Made by a program: the position numbers and the translations under genes. Below are positions 51,462-60,413 of a stretch of DNA of 64,000 bases, piece by piece (position 1 is the stretch's first letter; each line of letters opens with the position of its first letter). The stretch comes from Chloroflexota bacterium. Lineage in GTDB: Bacteria; Chloroflexota; Anaerolineae; UBA4142. Under the pieces are notes generated by a model. The model did not search any database. It was not told the DNA's origin and saw only the letters and a program-made list of their open reading frames with translations. The stretch spans positions 36,003 to 100,002 of the forward strand of contig JACRMI010000166.1 in NCBI GenBank assembly GCA_016215025.1, written 5' to 3'.

Positions 51462-53900
51462 ATGACGCCCTTCCGTTTTCTGTGTCTCTGCGTGATCAGT
51501 ATCGCGCTCGCGGCGCAGACGCCGCGAGCGCAGGCAGCGTCGGTCACGACCCATCCGCGTCTGTGGCTCACTCAAAACGATCTGCCCCGCTTGCGCGGTT
51601 GGGCAGTCCCATCCAATTCCGTGTACGCCGCGTTGCAAAACGTCGCGACCAGTCTCAAAAGCAAAATGGATGACGGCTCGCTTTACACTGGCGACCCAGG
51701 TTGTAATTGGTGTTACGTTCAATTTCCGGTCGAAGGCGCGATGGAGATTTTTGCGTTCATGTCGCTGATCGAAAGCGATGCCGGCGCGCGCGCCGATTAC
51801 GCGAACCGCGCGCACACGCTCTTGATGTACGTCATGAATCAAGCCGTCCTGGGACCGACGGCGGCGGACAGCCACTATCGCTATACCGGTTTCTCAACCA
51901 ACATGCGCTCGCTCTTTTACGGCGAAGCGTTTCCGCTCACGGCGGATTGGATCTATTCCACACTCAGCGCGAGCGACAAACAAACGATTCGCGCGGTGTT
52001 CTTGCGCTGGCAAGCCGAAAATCTGATCGCGACCACCTCCGGCTTGGATCATCCCGAACCCGTGTGGACGTACAACGATCCGGTTCTGCTCAACGATCCC
52101 GATCGCTTTCGCACCTCTGCGAATAATTTTTTCAACACGCACATGAATCAGCTCGGACTGATGGCGCTCGCGTTCGATCCGGCGGATGATCCCGGCGACG
52201 CGAATGTTAACGGCGATCAGGTGCGCGATTATTTACCCGATGCGATCGGCGCGTGGCTCTATCTGCACCATCACATGATGGAGACCTTATCGGCGGGCGG
52301 TGTACCGCCGGAAGGCATGGCTTATGGACCGACCGGGAATGGACGCGCCGGCGAGTTTTTGCTCGCGCTCTACACCGCAGGAGAGATGGACACGAGCAAA
52401 TGGGGACCCCAGGTTTCATTCACCACGCCCTTTTGGAATTCGCTCGTCCCGGCGTACAGCCATTCCGTCAGCCCGGCGCCAACGGTGCTGGAAGCGTGGA
52501 AAGGTCCCGCGTATTTGGTTGCCGATCACGGCGACACGTATGATATTTATCTCAAAGCGGTGATGACGCTGTTCGGCACGCGCGGTTTGCACGCGTATTA
52601 CACGAACGACGCGTCCACCTTGAACGCGATCCGTTGGATCATGTTGAACCTGGAAGCCGGCGGCGCGGCGAAACTCGCGACGCGCGCGGGCGACCTGAAT
52701 TATCTCCGCGATTGCATTCTCTATTTCTTGCTCTTCGATCCGAACGCACCCGCGCCGACCGACCCGCGTCCTGGGTTGCCGCTCGATTATTACGCCGTCG
52801 GATCAGGCCATCTTTTAGCACGCACGAGTTGGAACGCGAACGCGGCGTGGTTCAATTTCAAATTGAGTTGGAACTCGATCGACCATCAGCACAACGCCGG
52901 CAATGGATTTGAATTTTATCGCCACGGCGAATGGCTCACCAAAAGTTGGCCCGGCTATGGTTACTATTCGGGAGGGTCGGATTACAAAAATACCTTGGCT
53001 CTGCAAAACTCGCCACCCAACAGCATGATCGCGCCCTGGGGCATCAATTACACAGTGGGATCGCAATACGCGTACAGTCCGGCGGGCGATCCAAATTGGC
53101 TCACGCACAGTTCGACCTCCGCCTACACCTACGCGCTCGGCGATGCGACCAATCTGTACAACAACACACAAGCAAACTCGACCGATATTGTCGAGGCGAC
53201 GCGTTCCATCTTTTGGCTCAAGCCGGATCAGATTGCGGTGTACGATCGCGCCGCCTCTCAAACCGCCGGGCGGTTTAAACGTTTTTGGCTGATGATGCCG
53301 ATCACGCCGACGATCAGCGGTTTGCGTGCGACGACCACCACCCCCGGCGGACAAAAACTAGTCGTGGATACGCTTTTACCGGTAAACGCCGCGCTCTCCG
53401 CCGATGGGAGCATTCCGAACGGCGCGGGGTACAACGAAACTGCGAATTACGAGCCGATGACATCGCGCTTGAAGGTGGAAGCGCCGGGCAGTCCCACGAC
53501 GACGCGCTTTATGCATGTCCTGCAAGGACTCGACGCGAATGTGCCGCCGCTTGCCGTCGCGCAGACGCAAAGCACGAGCGGCACAGCGTTCGATGGCGCG
53601 ATCATCGGCGATACGGTCGTGCTATTTCCAACGAACGTGGGACATGTTCCCACCGGCACACCGTTCAACGGAATCAATTTCGCCGGCACAAGTTACGCGG
53701 TGCCAACAACGGTGAAGAAACATTTCATTACCGGGTTGACGCCGAACGGCATCTACAATTTTTCATTTCAAAATATCGCGGGCAATCTTCAGGTAACAGT
53801 GAGCGCGGGGACGCAATATCAAGCGGACGGCGGCGGCGTGTTGAGTTATCCTGCCCCCACCCCGGACTGGCGATCGTTTCTTCCATTCATCGTTCGGTAG
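51462..53900 (+). CDS. Secreted heparinase II/III-like polysaccharide lyase candidate
   Basis: 812 residues with a signal peptide (cleavage likely near AQAAS, about 25). The N-terminal two-thirds fit an alpha-helical toroid (ADWIYSTLSASDKQTI, HHHMMETLSAGG). A beta-sandwich follows, with the heparinase-like signature WNSIDHQHNAGNGFEFYRHG and KSWPGYGYYSGG. The His-rich DHQH resembles the catalytic region of PL lyases such as heparinase II/III. It ends in FLPFIVR. Together with the cytoplasmic GH88 gene it could start uronate polysaccharide breakdown; the match is at fold level and no family number is claimed. It begins 38 bp after the SBBP gene on the same strand. Confidence 0.6.
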   Translation: MTPFRFLCLCVISIALAAQTPRAQAASVTTHPRLWLTQNDLPRLRGWAVPSNSVYAALQNVATSLKSKMDDGSLYTGDPGCNWCYVQFPVEGAMEIFAFMSLIESDAGARADYANRAHTLLMYVMNQAVLGPTAADSHYRYTGFSTNMRSLFYGEAFPLTADWIYSTLSASDKQTIRAVFLRWQAENLIATTSGLDHPEPVWTYNDPVLLNDPDRFRTSANNFFNTHMNQLGLMALAFDPADDPGDANVNGDQVRDYLPDAIGAWLYLHHHMMETLSAGGVPPEGMAYGPTGNGRAGEFLLALYTAGEMDTSKWGPQVSFTTPFWNSLVPAYSHSVSPAPTVLEAWKGPAYLVADHGDTYDIYLKAVMTLFGTRGLHAYYTNDASTLNAIRWIMLNLEAGGAAKLATRAGDLNYLRDCILYFLLFDPNAPAPTDPRPGLPLDYYAVGSGHLLARTSWNANAAWFNFKLSWNSIDHQHNAGNGFEFYRHGEWLTKSWPGYGYYSGGSDYKNTLALQNSPPNSMIAPWGINYTVGSQYAYSPAGDPNWLTHSSTSAYTYALGDATNLYNNTQANSTDIVEATRSIFWLKPDQIAVYDRAASQTAGRFKRFWLMMPITPTISGLRATTTTPGGQKLVVDTLLPVNAALSADGSIPNGAGYNETANYEPMTSRLKVEAPGSPTTTRFMHVLQGLDANVPPLAVAQTQSTSGTAFDGAIIGDTVVLFPTNVGHVPTGTPFNGINFAGTSYAVPTTVKKHFITGLTPNGIYNFSFQNIAGNLQVTVSAGTQYQADGGGVLSYPAPTPDWRSFLPFIVR

Positions 53901-53908
53901 CACAAATC

Positions 53909-53950
53909 AAAAACCTGGAAGGTCTTTTGCAGCAGACCTTCCAGGTTTTT
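53909..53950. terminator. Bidirectional terminator
   Basis: Perfect 17-bp stem (53909-53925 with 53934-53950) with an 8-nt loop, flanked by A and T runs. It sits between the lyase-like gene and the convergent PA14 gene and can serve both. Confidence 0.88.
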
Positions 53951-53970
53951 TCATCTTCGAGTTTTATTTT

Positions 53971-55344
53971 CTAGCGCGGCTCGAACTTGATCGCATCAAA
54001 GGTGACGGTACGACATGCGTAGCATTCGTACGTCACATTAGCCAGCGAAACATATTCGCCGCCGGTCGCGCTGAAATAGTACGTGCCGAGCGACACCCAT
54101 TGGTGGTAATAGAATCCTTGCGCGCGCGACGCCAAAGAGTATCGACCGCCATGATAAATCCAGTAACGCGCATTCAACGTCGATCCTTGGTTCGCCGGGA
54201 TGAACGCAAACACTTCATAGTAACCCGGCGCGGTCAACGTCGGATACCAGCGCGCCCAACTGTAACCAGACGAAGAGTACGTTCTGTTCAACATCCAGTA
54301 CGAATGATTGTTGACGCCGATGGGCGAATCAACCCAGCCGCCTGCCCCACCCGCTTGCCAACCAAATCCCAGGTCGTCGACGGCGGCCATTGTCCTGGGT
54401 TGCGGCACGGGTGTGGTCGGCACCGGCACAGCCCCATAAGTGATCTGCACGTTAATCAACGCCGTCAGCGTGTGATCGTAATACTCGACGTGGAACGCGT
54501 GCGCGCCCGCAGTGAGATAGCGCGTCGCGACAAATGTCGTCGCCGAATGATCGTACCAGGCATCGATGACGAGCGCGCCATCGACCCATACCCGCACGCC
54601 ATCATCCGAGGTTGCACTGATCTGATAATTTCCGGTGTACGCCAGATACTGGGTCGAATCCCACTTGACCGAGAAAAAGTCAATCGGGATCGATGGATCC
54701 GGCGAGCCATTACCCCAGTTGAAATTCAACACCGCATCATCGCGCACCAACGTCGGTGAACCCGATAAGGAAATGTTGTTAAAGTATTGACCATGCCAAA
54801 CATTCGTCGGCACAGGTGAAATCGGCGTTGCCGTTGGCACCGGTCCAGGACCAGAGACCATATTCGTCAAAACCTGAGCTGTGCCCGCCATCCAACGATT
54901 ATAGTACTCGACCTTGACGGTGTGCCAACCCGCGTTGACTGATGTGGTCGCCGAGTATGAGGTGGGACCTTGATCGTAGAATGCCCAGATCACCGGGTTG
55001 CCGTCGAGCACCACATTCATACCATCATCGGTAAGAATGGTAAATGAATAATTGCCGGCGGTCGCCACATACACAGAGCATGTCCACCGCACGGAATAAT
55101 TATTGACGTTGATGCCTGGGGCAGGCGAAGCATTTTCGGGCCAGAAGAAATTGAGCGCGCCATCACCCCGCACATATGCCGGCGAACCGCTTACGGTGAC
55201 GTTGTTGAAATACTCGCCGGTACAACCCGACAAAAAGTTGAATGCCTGATCAAGAGGTTGTGCGCTTGCCACTGGAGAAAAAACAAAAAGCAGCGCAATG
55301 ACAATCAGGCCAAGACTAGCACGAACAAAACGCAATTGCAACAT
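53971..55344 (-). CDS. Secreted PA14-domain protein with golvesin-type C-terminal domain
   Basis: 457 residues. Signal peptide about 1-28, then two PA14-like domains (about 35-165 and 190-310: GEYFNNVTVSG, then GQYFNNISLSG, each with DDG motifs as in SFTILTDDGMNVVLDG and QISATSDDGVRVWVDG). A Pro/Thr linker leads to a C-terminal beta domain (YYEVFAFIPANQGS, VTFDAIKFEPR) of golvesin/Xly carbohydrate-binding style. Such domains bind glycans at the surface. It lacks the LP-type end of its neighbours. The ribosome site AAAGGAGG fixes the start at 55344. Confidence 0.85.
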   Translation of the reverse strand: MLQLRFVRASLGLIVIALLFVFSPVASAQPLDQAFNFLSGCTGEYFNNVTVSGSPAYVRGDGALNFFWPENASPAPGINVNNYSVRWTCSVYVATAGNYSFTILTDDGMNVVLDGNPVIWAFYDQGPTSYSATTSVNAGWHTVKVEYYNRWMAGTAQVLTNMVSGPGPVPTATPISPVPTNVWHGQYFNNISLSGSPTLVRDDAVLNFNWGNGSPDPSIPIDFFSVKWDSTQYLAYTGNYQISATSDDGVRVWVDGALVIDAWYDHSATTFVATRYLTAGAHAFHVEYYDHTLTALINVQITYGAVPVPTTPVPQPRTMAAVDDLGFGWQAGGAGGWVDSPIGVNNHSYWMLNRTYSSSGYSWARWYPTLTAPGYYEVFAFIPANQGSTLNARYWIYHGGRYSLASRAQGFYYHQWVSLGTYYFSATGGEYVSLANVTYECYACRTVTFDAIKFEPR

Positions 55345-55448
55345 TCTGACCTCCTTTGGTCACAACAACCGTGCCATTATCAACGGAGCAAATTTAGCGT
55401 CTTGAGTTCTTACATAAGAATATACCAAATTCGTTTCAAATGCAAACG

Positions 55449-55477
55449 AAAAAAAACCTCTTCCCAAGTGGAAGAGG
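55449..55477 (-). terminator. Terminator of the anti-sigma factor gene
   Basis: CCTCTTCC (55457-55464) pairs with GGAAGAGG (55470-55477). On the minus strand an eight-T run follows the stem. Confidence 0.88.
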
Positions 55478-55491
55478 GTGATGAATTCAAT

Positions 55492-56271
55492 TTACAAATT
55501 CGTTCCCATCATCTTGGGACCTGTCGGCTTGGGACTCCCGCCTGCCGGTTCGACGGTGATGCCTACGCCTTCATAATTCTTGAGCGATTTCGGTGCGCGG
55601 ATGAGCACCCAACCGCGCCCCGCATTATCGACCGAAAAAGTTCCGCCACTCGTGCGATCCCCGTTCGGGTCGATCAGCCAAATTTGGTAGACTTGATTCG
55701 ATTGCAAGGTCGGCATATCGTAAACGATTAATGCCATTGCGTTCAACTCCGGCGCAGCGTATAACCGACCAACCGCTTGCGGCGCGGAGCTCGTCGCTTC
55801 CATGCGCTTGGGCTGTGTATCCGCATACGCAATCGTGCTGACGAGCGCGCGTTGGCGCGTCACTTCGGATGCCATTTGTTGGTTCGCCGCTTGCTGCTGA
55901 TTGAGCTGAGTCTGAAGCGAAATATTCCAGATGCCGAGTCCAAGCACCAACAACATTGTGACCGCTGCAAAAGCAGGACTGCGAAGGGTGTTCGTAAATC
56001 CGGCGACTAGCGTCTGCCAAATTGATATGCGCGGCTGGACGATATGGGGCGAAACTGTCGCCGCGAGAACGCGCGCTTTTAGGTAATCGGGCGGATCGAC
56101 CATCGGCACGGCAAACGGCAACATATCGGAGACCGAACGATAATCCTCAACGATTTCCGAACAATTTTGACAAGTTTTCAAGTGGTTTTCAATATTCTTT
56201 TTGTCTTGTTCGTCTACTGCGTCGAGCGCAAAAGCAGGATAAAGTTCCTCTAATTCCTTACAGAGCGACAT
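55492..56271 (-). CDS. Anti-sigma factor (RskA-like)
   Basis: 259 residues. The N-terminal zinc-binding anti-sigma segment is HLKTCQNC (His30-x3-Cys34-x2-Cys37), preceded by a helix (LEELYPAFALDAVDEQDKKNIENH). A single membrane helix is near 95-115 (FAAVTMLLVLGLGIWNIS), and the periplasmic part contains the RskA C-terminal domain (YQIWLIDPNGDRTSGGTFSVDNAGRG). It would hold the sigma factor encoded immediately upstream at the membrane until a signal arrives. Confidence 0.9.
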   Translation of the reverse strand: MSLCKELEELYPAFALDAVDEQDKKNIENHLKTCQNCSEIVEDYRSVSDMLPFAVPMVDPPDYLKARVLAATVSPHIVQPRISIWQTLVAGFTNTLRSPAFAAVTMLLVLGLGIWNISLQTQLNQQQAANQQMASEVTRQRALVSTIAYADTQPKRMEATSSAPQAVGRLYAAPELNAMALIVYDMPTLQSNQVYQIWLIDPNGDRTSGGTFSVDNAGRGWVLIRAPKSLKNYEGVGITVEPAGGSPKPTGPKMMGTNL

Positions 56272-56332
56272 TCCGTTATAAACCTCTATCCATTATACGG
56301 AAAAACTCAATTATTAGATTTCTCTAATCTAA

Positions 56333-56408
56333 AAAGACCACCGACCACCGACGGCAGACCGACACACTCGGACAAAGAGCGATCGACAGTCTGCTGTCGG
56401 CGGTCATG
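56333..56408. repeat. gaccaccgaccaccgac stutter repeat
   Basis: gaccaccgaccaccgacggcagaccgac on the left and cagtctgctgtcggcggtc on the right, in the spacer between sigma and anti-sigma genes. It partly overlaps the sigma gene's 3' end. Confidence 0.6.
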
Positions 56409-56964
56409 GATCCGGTTCATCTAGCAAACTTTTGAGCTTTTGCATTCCAAGCCGCATCCGCGTTTTGATCGTGCCTAGCGGCTGATGTAATCGATCAGAG
56501 ATTTCTTGTTGGGTATATCCTTCAAAATATGCCATTTCGATGGGTGCGCGCTGTTCCGCGGGAATCGCTTGCAACGCTTCGATAATGCGGCGGCGCTCTA
56601 GACTTTGCAGAGCCATGTCGAGCGGGGCAGGTGTATCGGCGGCAACTTCTGCCATCGCGTCCTCATCCTCGGACGCCGATGGACGCACGCGGCGGCGGCG
56701 CAACTCGTCGATGGCGTGATTGTGCGTGATGCCACTCAGCCATGACGAAAACTTGCCACGTTGAGCGTCATACTCTTTACATCGCCGCCACACCTTGACG
56801 AAAACTTCTTGCATGGCTTCTTCGGCTGCCGAGCGATCATTCAAGATACGCAGCGCTAACGAAAAGACGAGGCGAGCGTAGCGATCGTACAGCGCCGACA
56901 TCGCCCATTCTTCGCCTTGGCGCAACGCCACAATCAGTTGGTCATCAGTGTGAACTACAGCCAT
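56404..56964 (-). CDS. ECF-type RNA polymerase sigma factor (SigK-like)
   Basis: About 186 residues. Region 2 is AMSALYDRYARLVFSLALRILNDRSAAEEAMQEVFVKVW and region 4 has IPAEQRAPIEMAYFEGYTQQEISDRLHQPLGTIKTRMRLGMQKL, both family-typical. The start is uncertain: 56964 (MAVVHTDD) avoids translating the stutter sequence at 56975-57062, while GTG at 57066 would add 34 residues. It is transcribed just ahead of its anti-sigma partner. The regulon is unknown, and secreted-protein genes nearby are plausible targets. Confidence 0.88.
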   Translation of the reverse strand: MAVVHTDDQLIVALRQGEEWAMSALYDRYARLVFSLALRILNDRSAAEEAMQEVFVKVWRRCKEYDAQRGKFSSWLSGITHNHAIDELRRRRVRPSASEDEDAMAEVAADTPAPLDMALQSLERRRIIEALQAIPAEQRAPIEMAYFEGYTQQEISDRLHQPLGTIKTRMRLGMQKLKSLLDEPDP

Positions 56965-56974
56965 CTTGGAATTT

Positions 56975-57062
56975 CTGATTTCAGATTTATGATCGCTTCG
57001 CGTGATTTCAGACCCAATTGCACGAGTAGACATATCCGACACGTTTGTCATTTGCTCATTGG
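56975..57062. repeat. atttctgatttcagattt stutter repeat
   Basis: Repeats of ttcagattt/ctgatttcag and a later catttgctcattgg phrase between the sigma gene and lipA. It makes the sigma-factor start hard to place. Confidence 0.5.
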
Positions 57063-57085
57063 TCACACCTGCCTAGCGGGCGGTG

Positions 57086-57979
57086 CTAGGGTTTGTTCAT
57101 TGCAAGAGCTGCTTCCCACGCCTTGTACGAACTTCGCACCAACGGACCCGATGCGACGTACTTGAATCCCAATTTCATTCCCTCTTCGCGATAACGCACG
57201 AATTGTTCTGGCGCTATGTACTCGACAAGTGGCAGATTGCGTTTCTGACGCGTCGGTTGAAGATATTGACCAATCGCCAACAAATCGACTTGAGCCGCGC
57301 GCAGGTCACGCATCGTCTCCATCATTTCGTCGAACGTTTCGCCCATGCCGACCAGAATCGAACTCTTGGTGCGCATTGTCGGATCGATCTCTTTGATTGT
57401 CCGCAACACGTCGAGCGTTTGCTCGTAACCGGCACGGCGATCACGGACGACGTGCGTCAAACGTTTCACCGTTTCGATATTCTGTCCGAACACATCCGGC
57501 TGGGCATCGACGACGATTTTCGCGTGCGCGTGGTCGCCCCGAAAATCGCCGGTCAGTACTTCGACCTTGGTCTGCGGCGACTTCGTTTTGATCTGGCGAA
57601 TCGTCTCTGCGAAAATTCCTGCGCCGCCGTCGGGCAAATCATCGCGATCAACCGACGTGACGACGACGTAATTCAATTTCAATTCGGCAATTGCATCCGC
57701 GACGCGCGCTGGTTCTTCGGTATCGACGATGCCGCGTGGATTGCCGGTGTCCACCGCACAAAAGCGGCAGGCGCGCGTACACACGTCGCCCAAAATCATG
57801 ATCGTCGCCGTGCCTGCGCCCCAGCATTCGCCGATGTTTGGACAGAGTGCTTCTTCGCAGACCGTGTGCAGTTTCAATCCGCGCACAAGTCCTTTGAGAT
57901 GCGCATAGTTTTCGCCAATCGGCGCGCGCACGCGAATCCAATCAGGGTGACGCGGACGAGTTATAGTTGGTTCATTCAT
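57086..57979 (-). CDS. lipA: Lipoyl synthase
   Basis: 297 residues, normal for LipA. The auxiliary cluster motif is CEEALCPNIGEC (Cys41, 46, 52) and the radical-SAM cluster motif is CTRACRFC (Cys67, 71, 74). The closing VASGPLVRSSYKA contains the conserved RSSY motif. It inserts sulfur at C6 and C8 of octanoyl groups on lipoate-dependent enzymes. It stands apart from lipB or dehydrogenase genes. All functional residues are intact. Confidence 0.97.
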   Translation of the reverse strand: MNEPTITRPRHPDWIRVRAPIGENYAHLKGLVRGLKLHTVCEEALCPNIGECWGAGTATIMILGDVCTRACRFCAVDTGNPRGIVDTEEPARVADAIAELKLNYVVVTSVDRDDLPDGGAGIFAETIRQIKTKSPQTKVEVLTGDFRGDHAHAKIVVDAQPDVFGQNIETVKRLTHVVRDRRAGYEQTLDVLRTIKEIDPTMRTKSSILVGMGETFDEMMETMRDLRAAQVDLLAIGQYLQPTRQKRNLPLVEYIAPEQFVRYREEGMKLGFKYVASGPLVRSSYKAWEAALAMNKP

Positions 57980-57999
57980 AGCTTAAACACTTTTTTGTC

Positions 58000-58056
58000 C
58001 GAAAGATGAGGGATGAAGGATGAAGAATGAAATAAATGCGGGCAAATATTCATCCT
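58000..58056. repeat. gatgagggatgaaggatgaagaatga stutter repeat
   Basis: Tandem near copies of ggatgaa and gaatga on the left and ttcatccttca on the right, making a weak palindrome between lipA and the lipoprotein gene. Confidence 0.55.
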
Positions 58057-59292
58057 TCAACGCGCCCGTATGGTCACTTGCAGTGTGAACGGCACGACAT
58101 TACTTGCAACCGAGCGTGTGTCGATAATATAGTCTTGCGTGGTCGGCACCCCACCGGTCCAACTGGTTGCGCCGGCATGGTCGGAAATCAGCACGTTACC
58201 ATCCGTGCCATAAATAATCAGAATCACATTGTTTTGCGCCGACGCCGCATTGACGACCATCGTCTGTCCGGCTTGCGCACGAATCACAAATCGATCTTGC
58301 CCCGGCGTCGCCGTGCTGCCGGACACCAACGCCGAAATTGCGCCGCGGGCAAATGTGATACGCTGTGGCGCAGGCGACGTCGCTTGGCTAAGCGGCGGTA
58401 TGGTGACTTGGAGCGTATAGCTCGGAGCGGTATCGCCCCACGCGCGCACGTCGATGTAATAATCCTGGGTCGTGCGCATTCGCTGTGAAAAATCAGGCGA
58501 GCCGACATGATCGGTTTGATACACGTCGCCGTCAACGCCGAAAACGATGAGCATCACGTTGCCGTTTTGTGGAATCGCTTTTGCCGTCATCGTCTGCCCC
58601 GCCTGGGCGCGAATCACCCAGCGGTCCATTCCATTCTTGGGCAACACGCCCTGCACCGATGCCGAAGTTCCGCCGGGGGCAAAAGTGATGCGTTTCGGGC
58701 TTGGCGTTGGCACGGTAACGACCGGTGATTGCAACGGCGGAATCGTAATCTGCAAACTGTAATTTGTCGGCGTGTTGCGCGATGAGATGATACTAAAGAA
58801 ATAATCCTGGGTCTGCGTCAGATTAAAAACGCCGGTGGTAAATTTTGCGCCGCCGGATGCAAGCACGCTTCCGTCCGCGCCGGAAATCTGAATTGTCACA
58901 TTCTCTGCGGCTGGCGAAAAGGTCACGGACATGACTTGTCCTGCCAGCGCGCGCAAGACATGCATATCCGCCGAGTTGGCGGCGACCGTTCCCTGCACTG
59001 TCGCGCTCATCGCGCCCGGCGCAAATGAAATCCGTTTAGCCGTCGTGGTGGGTTGCGCTTGCGGCGGCGGAGTGACAGTGCTTGCAGACTGCGGCGGCAG
59101 CGTTGGTACACTGGGCGACGACACAGGCAAAGTCGCCGTTGGTGTTACCGGTGCTTGCGTCAGCGTAACAATCGGCGAAGGCAGCGGCAGCACAAACGTG
59201 GTTGGCGTTGGCTGTGGAAACAAACTACAGGCTCCCACGCTCAGCGCCACTAACATCAACGCGATAATCATGTAACCAGTTTTGAGTTTCAT
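58057..59292 (-). CDS. Three-repeat secreted lipoprotein
   Basis: About 411 residues. The lipobox is VGAC after MIIALMLVALS. A Pro/Thr-rich linker (about 25-85) leads to three tandem domains of about 105 residues, each starting KRISFAPGAMSATVQG, KRITFAPGGTSASVQG or QRITFARGAISALVSG and each containing RAQAGQ (or RALAGQ) and TQDYFF/TQDYYI. The architecture resembles bacterial pre-peptidase C-terminal domains. No enzyme motif is visible. It may bind a partner or glycan at the cell surface. The start at 59292 is the ATG of MKLKTGYM; an upstream start adds residues from a stutter repeat. Confidence 0.75.
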   Translation of the reverse strand: MKLKTGYMIIALMLVALSVGACSLFPQPTPTTFVLPLPSPIVTLTQAPVTPTATLPVSSPSVPTLPPQSASTVTPPPQAQPTTTAKRISFAPGAMSATVQGTVAANSADMHVLRALAGQVMSVTFSPAAENVTIQISGADGSVLASGGAKFTTGVFNLTQTQDYFFSIISSRNTPTNYSLQITIPPLQSPVVTVPTPSPKRITFAPGGTSASVQGVLPKNGMDRWVIRAQAGQTMTAKAIPQNGNVMLIVFGVDGDVYQTDHVGSPDFSQRMRTTQDYYIDVRAWGDTAPSYTLQVTIPPLSQATSPAPQRITFARGAISALVSGSTATPGQDRFVIRAQAGQTMVVNAASAQNNVILIIYGTDGNVLISDHAGATSWTGGVPTTQDYIIDTRSVASNVVPFTLQVTIRAR

Positions 59293-59321
59293 CTTCGATT
59301 CTCGCATTAGCGAAAAAGTCA

Positions 59322-59433
59322 CAGGTTTCATGCTCCAGGTAAAGTTACAGGCGTTCATCTGCACCCTGTAGCTTGCGACCTGTAACTTGTCACCTGTGAC
59401 TTGTGCAACCTGAGACGGGTAACTTGCAACTGT
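59322..59433. repeat. gttacagg/cacctgtaac stutter repeat
   Basis: Phrases such as gtaaagttacaggc, cctgtagcttgcgacctgtaac and gtcacctgtgacttgtg. Left and right parts are imperfect complements. Confidence 0.6.
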
Positions 59434-60318
59434 CTAGCGCATGTACTTGCCCATGATCTCTTGGATATCGTAATTCTGCTTTGCATTCGCCGCACGCTTC
59501 GCCGCATACGCTTCGTCGTACGTCGGTCGTTCTTCTTGATAGAACAGACCCAGGTAAAGATTCTCTTCGTCCATCGCGTACTTCATCGCGCCCATGCGGT
59601 CACGCGAATTATGATCGGCAGGCAGCGGCTTGGTTACTTGCTTGAAATGATCGTACGTATCATAGAACGTCACGCAGGGTGAGTAAACCTGAAGCAATGA
59701 AAAGCCTTTGTGCTCCATGCCTTGCTTGATCAACTCAGTTAGTTCCTTCGGCTTGCTCGAAAAACCACGCGCGACCCAGGATGCGCCCGCTGCCAACGCC
59801 ATGAGCAATGGGTTCAGCGGTCTTTCGACCGTACCGTACGGTGATGCCTTGCGTTCCATGCCGAGCGGGCTGGTCGGCGATGCCTGACCTTTGGTCAAGC
59901 CGTAGATTTCATTGTCCATCACGATGTAGGTAATATCGACGTTGCGGCGAATTGCGTGAGGAATATGTCCCATGCCAATGCTGAACGCATCGCCGTCGCC
60001 GCCGACCGTGACGACCTTGAGTTCGGGGCGCGACATTTTGACGCCCGTCGCTAAAGGCAACGCGCGTCCGTGTGTGCCGTGAAAACCGTACGCATTGACG
60101 AACGCAGGAAATCGGCTAGAACAACCGATACCGGACACCACGACGAGTTGTTCGTTCGGAATATGCAATTCAGAGACTGCTTTGTAAAAACTTGCGAGAA
60201 CGCCAAAGTCGCCGCAGCCCGGACACCAAATCGGATGCAAATCGCTCTTGTAATCGTTCGGCGTTAAATTCACAGGTTCGAATTGATATGTGATCGGTGG
60301 TTCAAGTGTGGTTACCAT
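59434..60318 (-). CDS. korB: 2-oxoacid:ferredoxin oxidoreductase, beta subunit
   Basis: 294 residues. The TPP-binding domain has WCPGCGDFG near 31, VVVSGIGCSSRFP, and the metal segment VGGDGDAFSIGMGH with the later Asn motif DNEIYGLTKGQASPTS. With the alpha subunit upstream it oxidatively decarboxylates a 2-oxo acid, most likely 2-oxoglutarate or a broad set, and reduces ferredoxin. It is transcribed directly after korA. No separate ferredoxin gene is seen. Confidence 0.92.
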   Translation of the reverse strand: MVTTLEPPITYQFEPVNLTPNDYKSDLHPIWCPGCGDFGVLASFYKAVSELHIPNEQLVVVSGIGCSSRFPAFVNAYGFHGTHGRALPLATGVKMSRPELKVVTVGGDGDAFSIGMGHIPHAIRRNVDITYIVMDNEIYGLTKGQASPTSPLGMERKASPYGTVERPLNPLLMALAAGASWVARGFSSKPKELTELIKQGMEHKGFSLLQVYSPCVTFYDTYDHFKQVTKPLPADHNSRDRMGAMKYAMDEENLYLGLFYQEERPTYDEAYAAKRAANAKQNYDIQEIMGKYMR

Positions 60319-60339
60319 TTTATGCTACCTCAAATTCCT

Positions 60340-60409
60340 TGTCATGCTGAGCGGAGCGAAGCATCTCGCTTGTTGCAAAAATGAGACTCTTCGCTTCGCT
60401 CAGAGTGAC
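60340..60409. repeat. GTCATGCTGAG hairpin element, copy 7
   Basis: tgtcatgctgagcggagcga on the left and tcgcttcgctcagagtgac on the right. It lies between korA and korB, inside a probable operon, so it may also shape transcript levels. Confidence 0.82.
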
Positions 60410-60413
60410 CGCT

